Shown piece after piece: positions 1 through 5,830 of a stretch of DNA of 13,856 nt. The position numbers and the translations under genes were made by a program. Position 1 is the stretch's first letter. Every line of letters begins with the position of its first letter. Below the pieces are notes generated by a model, which saw only the letters and a list, made by a program, of their open reading frames with translations, was not told where the DNA came from and ran no database searches. The stretch is from an uncultured Ruminococcus sp. (GTDB lineage Bacteria > Bacillota > Clostridia > Oscillospirales > Ruminococcaceae): NCBI GenBank assembly GCA_905199285.1, contig CAJKFZ010000050.1, positions 1 to 13,856 on the forward strand, read 5' to 3'.

Positions 1-293
1 TTATTATGATGGCGATCCCATATGAGGAACAGCTCTGGGTGATGAAACAAGCTGTTTATGATACTCCGTATAAAAATGAGGTTCGTCCATATGAACTTGA
101 TGGATTTCGGTTGCTTCAAAAAAAGAGGATACGACACAAGATCATACTTGATTCCAATGAAGATATACAGTCGCTTTTTTCGATGACTCCATATTATTAT
201 CGTACAGGAAAAGAACAGCGTGAACGGCTTGATTCTCTCGAAATGCTCGAAACAACAACGGATTTTGAGCTTCTTACATATATTTATGATTAA
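1..293 (+). CDS. rlmA: 23S rRNA (guanine-N1)-methyltransferase RlmA-like, C-terminal part (5' end outside window)
   Basis: The frame is open to the left edge (codon ATT at 3-5 precedes two ATGs at 6 and 9), so this is the last ~96 residues of a longer gene, not a 95-residue protein. The visible part resembles the C-terminal end of the RlmA/RrmA family, SAM-dependent enzymes that methylate N1 of a guanine in 23S rRNA helix 35 (G745 or G748 depending on subfamily). The resemblance lies in a segment reading IPYEEQLWVMKQAVYD, then DGFRL, then LFSMTPYYYRTGKEQ (the family's 'MTP(Y/F)..R' block), then TTDFEL near the end. The N-terminal zinc-binding region and the SAM-binding fold lie outside the window, so the subfamily (RlmA-I or RlmA-II) cannot be decided. 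It ends in TAA 24 bases before rqcH and is probably co-transcribed with it. The two ATGs are internal methionines. Confidence 0.75.
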   Translation, partial: IMMAIPYEEQLWVMKQAVYDTPYKNEVRPYELDGFRLLQKKRIRHKIILDSNEDIQSLFSMTPYYYRTGKEQRERLDSLEMLETTTDFELLTYIYD

Positions 294-317
294 CTTAATT
301 AGCAAAGGACTGATTTT

Positions 318-2069
318 ATGGCTCTTGACGGAGCATTTCTCTATGCAGTGAAAACTGAACTTACTCCGCTTATCGGAGGTCGGGTTGAAAAAATTCATCA
401 GCCTTCCCGTGAAGAAATAATTATTTCTCTGCGTACAAAGCAGGGTGGAAAAAAACTATATATATCGGCAAATGCAGGAAGCGCCAGAATTCATATAACA
501 GAAAAAAGCGTCGATAATCCGCAAACTCCGCCTATGTTTTGTATGCTTCTCCGCAAGCATCTTGGCAGTGGAAAGCTGATAGGAATTCGTCAGGATGGTC
601 TGGAAAGAATTCTTTTTGTCGATTTTGAATGCGTGAACGAGCTTGGCGATGTTGTTACAGTTACTCTCGCCTGCGAAATAATGGGAAGATGCTCCAACCT
701 TATTATAATCAATCACGAGGGCAAGGTCATCGACAGCATAAAGCGTGTTGATGAAGATATGTCACGTGAGCGAATCGTTCTTCCTGGAATGAGGTATACT
801 CTTCCGCCCAGAAACAGCCGTCTGAATTTTTTGAAAGCAGAACCAGAGGAGATGATTGCGGCTCTTGAAAATACTTCTCCGGCAGAACTCTCTAAGGCTT
901 TGATACGTATTTTTGAAGGAATATCGCCGATTCTTGCCCGTGAGTGGACTTTTTTTGCCGGAAGGGGAGTTCATATCGACAGTGATAAGATTGAGCCGAA
1001 TCAGCTTGAGAGACTGCTTTTCGCTATTAAACGAACTCGTGAACAGCTCGAAAAGAGCGAGTGCCTTTTCAGTGTTGTAAAGGACAAAGAAGGGCAGCTC
1101 AAGGACTTTTCTTTTATAAGACTTACACAGTTCGGAACTCTGATGTATACTAAGGAATTGCCGAGCGCTTCGGAGCTTCTTGACTATTTCTATTTCGAGC
1201 GTGATCGTTCTGCACGGACGAAACAACGTGCTAACGATCTTTTCAAGCTGCTTGTCAATCTTACCGAGAGGACTTCACGTCGAATTGCCGCTCAGCGTGA
1301 GGAGCTTGCAGAGTGTGCCGACAAGGATCATTATAAGCTTTGCGGCGACTTGATCTCTGCAAATATGTATCGGATTCAAAAAGGCGATTCTTCGCTTATA
1401 ACTGAGAATTTTTACGATGAATCCTGCCCTGAGATAGAAATTAAACTTGATGTAAGAAAAACTCCGTCACAAAATGCTCAGAAATACTACGGAGAGTATA
1501 AAAAATCGGTTACCGCAGAAGAAAAACTTGCCGTTCAGATAGAGAAAGGCGAAGAAGAACTGCAATATCTCGACAGCGTTTTTGATTCTCTTACAAGAGC
1601 TGTTTCCGAAAATGATATAATTCAGCTTCGTCTTGAACTTCGTGAGCAAGGGTATATAAAATCAGGCAGCAGCAAGGTGAAGCCTCCAAAAGCTTTGCCT
1701 CCGATAGAATATAAGTCGAGCGACGGATTTACGGTTCTCGTTGGAAGAAACAATCATCAGAACGATCAGCTTTCCCTCAAATTCGCTGAAAAATCGGATA
1801 TATGGCTTCATACTCAAAGTATTACCGGTTCTCATGTTCTTATCCTTACAGACGGTGAAACACCTCCGAACAGAACGATTGAAGAAGCAGCTGTGATTGC
1901 TGCTGTCAACAGCAGGGGACGTAATTCAACGCTCGTTCCGGTTGATTATTGTCTTGCAAAATTCGTTAAAAAACCATCCGGAGCCAAACCCGGAAAGGTG
2001 ATATTCACCAACTATCAGACCGCTTTTGTTAAGCCGGATACTGAACTCGAACAACAACTAAGGGTATAA
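318..2069 (+). CDS. rqcH: RqcH (NFACT family), ribosome quality control factor
   Basis: This 583-residue protein has the full bacterial NFACT layout. The NFACT-N domain starts at residue 1 (MALDG, KIHQPSREEI, then PPMFCMLLRKH at 71-81). A helix-hairpin-helix-like part lies around 186-210. A long charged helical, probably coiled-coil region covers about 290-435. The NFACT-R (DUF814) domain covers about 470-575, with GRNNHQND, DIWLH and GSHV. By family knowledge RqcH binds obstructed 50S subunits carrying peptidyl-tRNA and recruits tRNA-Ala to add C-terminal alanine tails that mark the chain for degradation. Older annotations call it fibronectin-binding protein FbpA/Fbp54. The Asp-Arg pair important for tRNA binding (D97-R98 in Bacillus subtilis) appears here as E96-R97 in GLERI. 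An AAAGGA at 304-309 sits 8 bases before the ATG. The next gene starts 3 bases after the stop. Confidence 0.93.
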   Translation: MALDGAFLYAVKTELTPLIGGRVEKIHQPSREEIIISLRTKQGGKKLYISANAGSARIHITEKSVDNPQTPPMFCMLLRKHLGSGKLIGIRQDGLERILFVDFECVNELGDVVTVTLACEIMGRCSNLIIINHEGKVIDSIKRVDEDMSRERIVLPGMRYTLPPRNSRLNFLKAEPEEMIAALENTSPAELSKALIRIFEGISPILAREWTFFAGRGVHIDSDKIEPNQLERLLFAIKRTREQLEKSECLFSVVKDKEGQLKDFSFIRLTQFGTLMYTKELPSASELLDYFYFERDRSARTKQRANDLFKLLVNLTERTSRRIAAQREELAECADKDHYKLCGDLISANMYRIQKGDSSLITENFYDESCPEIEIKLDVRKTPSQNAQKYYGEYKKSVTAEEKLAVQIEKGEEELQYLDSVFDSLTRAVSENDIIQLRLELREQGYIKSGSSKVKPPKALPPIEYKSSDGFTVLVGRNNHQNDQLSLKFAEKSDIWLHTQSITGSHVLILTDGETPPNRTIEEAAVIAAVNSRGRNSTLVPVDYCLAKFVKKPSGAKPGKVIFTNYQTAFVKPDTELEQQLRV

Positions 2070-2072
2070 TTT

Positions 2073-2591
2073 ATGGCTGTTAAACTTACAGAAAAATTCT
2101 TTCATAGAGACGCTCTTGAAGTCGCTCCAGAGCTTGTGGGGAAAATCATAGTCCGCAGACTTGACGATGGTACGTTAATTCGTGAGCGTATAGCTGAAAC
2201 CGAGGCTTACCGTGGCGAAGAGGATAAAGGCTGTCACGCTTCTAAAGGCAGAACAAAGCGGACGGAGCTGCTTTACGGCGAAAGCGGTGTGATATACGTT
2301 TATCTTTGTTATGGAATGCATTGGCTTATGAACGTTATAACTGGAGATATAGATCAGCCTCAGGGAGTTTTGCTGCGCTGCGGCGAGCTCCATAACGGTC
2401 CGGGGAAGCTGACGAAATATCTGAAAATAGACGGAAGTTTCAACGGCGGAACGTTCTGCGGTAACGATACGGTGTGGATCGAGGATGACGGCTATAAACC
2501 GGAGATAATTACAGCTCCGAGAGTTGGGATCGACTACGCCGGAGATTACTGGAAAAATATAGAATGGCGATTTATCGACAACAGGAAGTGA
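2073..2591 (+). CDS. mpg: Alkyladenine (3-methyladenine) DNA glycosylase, AAG/MPG family
   Basis: This 172-residue monofunctional base-excision-repair glycosylase removes alkylated purines such as 3-methyladenine and hypoxanthine. Landmarks are clear. ETEAY at 42-46 contains the catalytic glutamate (E44, matching human E125) and Y46 (human Y127). H55 sits nine residues after Y46, as human H136 does after Y127. GVIYVYLCYGMHWLMNV follows at 72-88, then NGPGKL at 108-113 with the base-contacting asparagine. APRVGIDYAG near 148-157 is the C-terminal signature. The protein is shorter than the usual ~195-200 bacterial residues. The loss is mainly between GVLLRCGEL (98-106) and NGPGKL, where relatives carry an extra loop of roughly 15-20 residues. 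It starts 3 bases after rqcH, so translational coupling is likely; the site upstream (AAGGG near 2060-2064) is modest. Catalytic residues are intact, so I expect an active enzyme. Confidence 0.93.
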   Translation: MAVKLTEKFFHRDALEVAPELVGKIIVRRLDDGTLIRERIAETEAYRGEEDKGCHASKGRTKRTELLYGESGVIYVYLCYGMHWLMNVITGDIDQPQGVLLRCGELHNGPGKLTKYLKIDGSFNGGTFCGNDTVWIEDDGYKPEIITAPRVGIDYAGDYWKNIEWRFIDNRK

Positions 2592-2595
2592 TTTT

Positions 2596-3375
2596 GTGAA
2601 TATACGTAGTATCGGATTCAATTCGGTTTACGACAGTGGGTATCAGGTATGCCGAAAACCTGAAAAAGGCGAATTTACGTTGATTCTTCTTAAAAGTCGA
2701 GCAAATCTGTGTTTAAAAGGAGCAAATATAAAAGTTCCGGCTGATACTGTTATTCTGTTTGACGACAGCGAAATTTTACAATATTCTGCGGATGATGGAT
2801 TTTTTATATGTGACTGGATATGTTTCGATGTGTATAGAGACAAAGAGTTCTTCGATTCACTGGAGCTTGAAATGAATACCCCGATACGCTTTCTCGATAT
2901 TGAATTTATGAGCAGTATCATACGGAATATAGCCTCGGAATACTATTCGCTCACCTCAAGAAGAGTGAAAATACTCGATTCGCTCATGAAAACTCTGCTT
3001 ATTAAATTCAGCGAAACGGGCTATCGCAAGGATTCAGCTCAGCAGACCGCAGAGCCTCATTACAGCGCTCTTATCGACCTTCGGGCTAAGATATACCGTA
3101 ATCCTCAGCTTAAATGGAATGTTGATACGATGGCAGCGGATGTGAATATGTCGAGGTCGTACTTTCAGCATATTTACCGTGAGATGTTCGGAGTTTCGTG
3201 CATTTCCGACGTTATAAGCGGCAAGATTGAAAAGGCGAAAGAGATTTTAAGCGAAACTTCTTGTACTGTTTCGCAGGTTGCTTCAATGTGCGGTTATGAC
3301 AATGAGGAGCATTTTATGCGGCAGTTCAAAAAAATCGTGGGAGTTACTCCTACAAAATATAGGAAGAATGCTTAG
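2596..3375 (+). CDS. AraC-family transcriptional regulator
   Basis: The 259-residue protein has a typical AraC-type double helix-turn-helix at the C-terminus, about residues 160-257. The first HTH surrounds WNVDTMAADVNMSRSYFQHIY. The second is TVSQVASMCGYDNEEHF followed by the family signature FKKIVGVTPTKYRK. Residues 1-100 are strand-rich (LKGANIKVPADTVILF) and fit a cupin-like ligand-sensing domain. The start is GTG at 2596, with AGGAAG at 2583-2588 inside the end of mpg as ribosome binding site; the mpg stop is only 4 bases upstream. The gene lies between two DNA repair glycosylase genes on the same strand. It lacks the Ada methyltransferase domain, so nothing in the sequence ties it to alkylation damage. 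It may equally regulate carbohydrate genes such as those downstream, as many AraC proteins with this layout do in gut Clostridia. The ligand is unknown. Confidence 0.9.
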   Translation: MNIRSIGFNSVYDSGYQVCRKPEKGEFTLILLKSRANLCLKGANIKVPADTVILFDDSEILQYSADDGFFICDWICFDVYRDKEFFDSLELEMNTPIRFLDIEFMSSIIRNIASEYYSLTSRRVKILDSLMKTLLIKFSETGYRKDSAQQTAEPHYSALIDLRAKIYRNPQLKWNVDTMAADVNMSRSYFQHIYREMFGVSCISDVISGKIEKAKEILSETSCTVSQVASMCGYDNEEHFMRQFKKIVGVTPTKYRKNA

Positions 3376-3386
3376 GATGTGAGAAA

Positions 3387-3752
3387 ATGACCGAATATCT
3401 TAAAGAATACATGAAAACAATTAAACAGAGGCTTGAAAGCTGTCGTAATTCAGAGGAGATTGAGGAAATATTCTCGGAGCATAAGGACAAAATTGCGTTT
3501 ATGCAGCATGAAAGAATCGTTCATTTTCTTGTAACTATGATGTTTGCAATAGTACTCGCAGTTTTTATGACGGCGATGCTCCTTACTGAAAATCTGATGA
3601 TGCTGGTTCTGGTTACGATAATTATTGTGCTTCTTGGGTTCTATATAAAGCACTATTATTTTCTTGAAAATACTGTTCAGAAGATGTATAAAGTATATGA
3701 TGAAATACTCGTGAGACGGAGGAAAACTGATGACGAAAAAAGAAATAGCTAA
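3387..3752 (+). CDS. Small two-helix membrane protein of unknown function
   Basis: I do not recognise this 121-residue protein as a named family. Residues 1-43 are charged and helical (KEYMKTIKQRLESCRNSEEI). Two adjacent hydrophobic helices follow at about 45-66 (FLVTMMFAIVLAVFMTAMLL) and 69-89 (LMMLVLVTIIIVLLGFYI), separated by only a few polar residues, so both ends should lie on the same side. The basic RRRK near 110-113 places the C-terminus, and hence also the N-terminus, in the cytoplasm. The sequence just before the ATG has only a loose ribosome binding site (AGGATGTGAG). The last 23 bases overlap the start of nth in another frame, which points to translational coupling. The real gene character is supported by the tight fit between neighbours and the clean membrane topology. 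The function is not inferable. Confidence 0.8.
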   Translation: MTEYLKEYMKTIKQRLESCRNSEEIEEIFSEHKDKIAFMQHERIVHFLVTMMFAIVLAVFMTAMLLTENLMMLVLVTIIIVLLGFYIKHYYFLENTVQKMYKVYDEILVRRRKTDDEKRNS

Positions 3753-4365
3753 GCTTGCCTGCGAAGAGCTTGAAAAAATTTATCCCGATATTGACTGCAC
3801 TCTTACATATGAAAAGCCGTATGAGCTGATGTTTGCCGCAAGACTCGCTGCACAGTGTACTGATGCGAGAGTAAATGTTGTTACAAAAACTTTGTTTAAA
3901 AAATATCCTACTCTTGAAGCTTTTGCAGAAGCCGATCTTGAGGAGCTTGAACAGGATGTCAAACCATGCGGCTTCTATCATACAAAGGCGAAGAGCATTA
4001 AGGAAATGGCAGGGCAGCTTATCAATAATTTCGGAGGAGAAGTTCCGCAGACTATGGAGGAACTTTTAACGCTTTCCGGAATCGGCAGAAAAACGGCAAA
4101 TCTCATGCTTGGAGATGTTTTTGGCAAGCCTGCGATAGTAACCGATACTCATTGCATAAGAATCACTGGCAGACTCGGTCTTACTGATAATAAAGAACCG
4201 GCAAAGGTGGAAAAAGACCTTATAAAGCTTATTCCGCCTGAAATTTCTTCACATTTCTGTCATCAGACGGTTCAGTTCGGACGTGATATCTGTCGTGCAA
4301 GAAGTCCGAAGTGCGGCGAATGTTCGCTCAGCTATTTTTGCAGATATTTTAAAAATAATAATTAA
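3730..4365 (+). CDS. nth: Endonuclease III (DNA glycosylase/AP lyase)
   Basis: The 211-residue protein is a full-length endonuclease III, which excises oxidised pyrimidines and cleaves abasic sites. The helix-hairpin-helix LSGIGRKTAN (115-124) carries the catalytic lysine K121. TDTH at 138-141 carries the catalytic aspartate D139 (relatives usually read VDTH). The C-terminal [4Fe-4S] cluster ligands are C188, C195, C198 and C204 with the expected C-X6-C-X2-C-X5-C spacing. The start at 3730 is well supported by GGAGG at 3718-3722, seven bases upstream, although it lies inside the end of the preceding membrane protein gene. It forms a base-excision-repair pair with mpg in the same gene run. No convincing terminator separates it from the esterase gene 13 bases downstream. 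Confidence 0.96.
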   Translation: MTKKEIAKLACEELEKIYPDIDCTLTYEKPYELMFAARLAAQCTDARVNVVTKTLFKKYPTLEAFAEADLEELEQDVKPCGFYHTKAKSIKEMAGQLINNFGGEVPQTMEELLTLSGIGRKTANLMLGDVFGKPAIVTDTHCIRITGRLGLTDNKEPAKVEKDLIKLIPPEISSHFCHQTVQFGRDICRARSPKCGECSLSYFCRYFKNNN

Positions 4366-4378
4366 TTGAGGTGAAGGT

Positions 4379-5746
4379 ATGATAAAAAGGTTAAGAAAAG
4401 CTGCTGCATCTGCTCTTGCTCTGACACTTGCTTTTTCGAGTTTTGGAGGAATGGCGGTTTATGCGGACGTTACGCCAAATCCTGTTATAAGCAGGAACTG
4501 TCCGGCGTATTCGGAATCAAATCCTGCAACGGCTTCGGCTGGAAATGACGAGCATTATTTTTCGTTCTGGTTTGCACAGTCGCCGGATTATCTTGCTTAC
4601 GATCTTTCACAGGTGCCCGAAAATGAACGCAGACAGGTTCTTGCAGTCTGGTATAACACCAGTTCGTATGACAGCATAGGAAACTATATTTCACGTAATA
4701 TGGAGCCTTCCGATTATACTATAGAAGTCAATTCAGCTCCTGGAGGAGATTACCCCGAAAACGGCTGGGAGATAGTCTGTACCGTAGAAGGAAATACACT
4801 TAGTTCAAGACAGCATCTTGTAAATATGGAAGGTTATAACTGGATACGCATTAACATCTCGAAAGCCGATGGGGAAGCAGGAAAACAGGCAAGCATCAAT
4901 TTTGATATACATAATGTGTCTGACGGAGTGTCGGATAGCTGGATATTTTTTGGAGATTCCATAACAGCCGGAGGAATGAATAATTGCTATGGAACAGGCT
5001 TTGCCACATATGTGAACCGTATTGACGAACGTTATTTTCCCGTTCAGGAAAATGGCGGCATCGGGGGTATAACGTCTACAGACGGAAAAAATAACATCGA
5101 CCGCTGGCTTGAAAGCTATGCCGGAAAATACGTCAGCATTGCTTACGGAACAAACGATGCATGGGGCAATCAGACAGGCGCAGAACGGTATTATGAAAAC
5201 ACGAAGTACATGATAGACGCAATTCTTGCCCTTGGAAAAGTTCCGGTGCTTCCTAAGATTCCCTATGCGTCTGAAAGCGGAGTAAATACTTATCTGGATA
5301 AATATAATAATGAGATAGACAGACTTTATGAGGAATATGGCGATAAACTTGTAAAAGGTCCTGATTTTTATGGAATAATCAAAGAAAATCCCGATTACCT
5401 CAGCGGAGACGGAGTTCACCCAAGCTCTGAGGGTTATGAGGAAATGCGCCGTATCTGGGCGGAAACTATGTATGAGAACGTTTACAAAAAAGATAATATC
5501 GGTGAAGAAATTTGTTACGGCGACGCAAACGTTGATGGAGAAGTGGATATGTCTGACGCTGTTCTTATAATGCAGTCTCTGTCAAATCCTGATAAATATG
5601 GAATAAACGGAACAGACGAAACTCATATTACAATGCAGGGACTGAAAAACGGTGACGTAAGCGGAAACGGAGACGGAATTACCAATAATGACGCTCTTGC
5701 CATTCAGAAATATAAGCTGAATCTTATAGATAGTCTGCCTGAATAG
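4379..5746 (+). CDS. Secreted SGNH/GDSL hydrolase (probable carbohydrate esterase) with C-terminal dockerin
   Basis: The 455-residue protein begins with a signal peptide (MIKRLRK, hydrophobic stretch, likely cleavage after VYA at 27-29). Residues ~35-180 form a strand-rich domain with many Trp and Tyr, possibly a carbohydrate-binding or jelly-roll accessory module. The SGNH hydrolase core follows: GDSIT at 192-196 (nucleophile S194), GGIGG at 226-230, GTND at 257-260 (oxyanion Asn) and GDGVHPS at 343-349 (D344, H347 of the triad). The C-terminus is a type I dockerin with two calcium loops: D382-x-N384-x-D386-G387 ending at D393, and a second starting at D426 that is one residue longer than the standard 12. 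Such enzymes often remove acetyl groups from xylan or other hemicelluloses and dock onto a cellulosome scaffoldin; this substrate is an inference. GAGGTG at 4368-4373 is the ribosome binding site. No clear own promoter was found, so it may be read from nth. Confidence 0.92.
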   Translation: MIKRLRKAAASALALTLAFSSFGGMAVYADVTPNPVISRNCPAYSESNPATASAGNDEHYFSFWFAQSPDYLAYDLSQVPENERRQVLAVWYNTSSYDSIGNYISRNMEPSDYTIEVNSAPGGDYPENGWEIVCTVEGNTLSSRQHLVNMEGYNWIRINISKADGEAGKQASINFDIHNVSDGVSDSWIFFGDSITAGGMNNCYGTGFATYVNRIDERYFPVQENGGIGGITSTDGKNNIDRWLESYAGKYVSIAYGTNDAWGNQTGAERYYENTKYMIDAILALGKVPVLPKIPYASESGVNTYLDKYNNEIDRLYEEYGDKLVKGPDFYGIIKENPDYLSGDGVHPSSEGYEEMRRIWAETMYENVYKKDNIGEEICYGDANVDGEVDMSDAVLIMQSLSNPDKYGINGTDETHITMQGLKNGDVSGNGDGITNNDALAIQKYKLNLIDSLPE

Positions 5747-5760
5747 ATACAAGTTGAAGA

Positions 5761-5790
5761 AAACTATTGACTAATCTTGAATTATAGTTT
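5761..5790. repeat. 7-base inverted repeat spanning the promoter spacer (possible operator)
   Basis: AAACTAT at 5761-5767 and ATAGTTT at 5784-5790 are perfect reverse complements with a 16-base gap. The centres of the two arms are 23 bases apart, about two helical turns. The left arm touches the -35 box and the right arm ends at the first base of the -10 box, so a bound dimeric repressor would block RNA polymerase. The arms are AT-rich and the match could be chance. Confidence 0.4.
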
Positions 5791-5795
5791 ATTAT
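5767..5795 (+). promoter_or_regulatory. Sigma-A-type promoter for the GH74 operon
   Basis: TTGACT at 5767-5772 (one mismatch to TTGACA) and TATTAT at 5790-5795 (one mismatch to TATAAT) are separated by exactly 17 bases. Transcription would begin near 5802, giving a leader of about 29 bases before the proposed GH74 start. The promoter lies in the only substantial gap between the esterase and the GH74 gene. Confidence 0.75.
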
Positions 5796-5813
5796 ATAAG
5801 AGACGTGATGTAT

Positions 5814-5821
5814 AGGGAGGA
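5814..5821 (+). promoter_or_regulatory. Ribosome binding site that locates the GH74 start
   Basis: AGGGAGGA is a strong Shine-Dalgarno sequence. The nearest ATG, at 5822, is only one base beyond GGAGG and is followed by ATT and a TAA stop, so it cannot start a protein. From the last G of GGAGG (5820) there are 10 bases to the ATA at 5831, a workable distance. The site therefore points to 5831. Confidence 0.7.
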
Positions 5822-5830
5822 ATGATTTAA

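Noticed and set aside
4805..5419. 204-residue reading frame on the minus strand
   Set aside because: It lies opposite the SGNH catalytic domain; the cysteine- and isoleucine-rich translation is typical of antisense shadows.
5822..5830. Two-codon ATG-ATT-TAA mini reading frame in front of GH74
   Set aside because: The ATG is one base from the Shine-Dalgarno core, too close for efficient initiation. I see no reason to treat it as a leader peptide, although reinitiation cannot be excluded.
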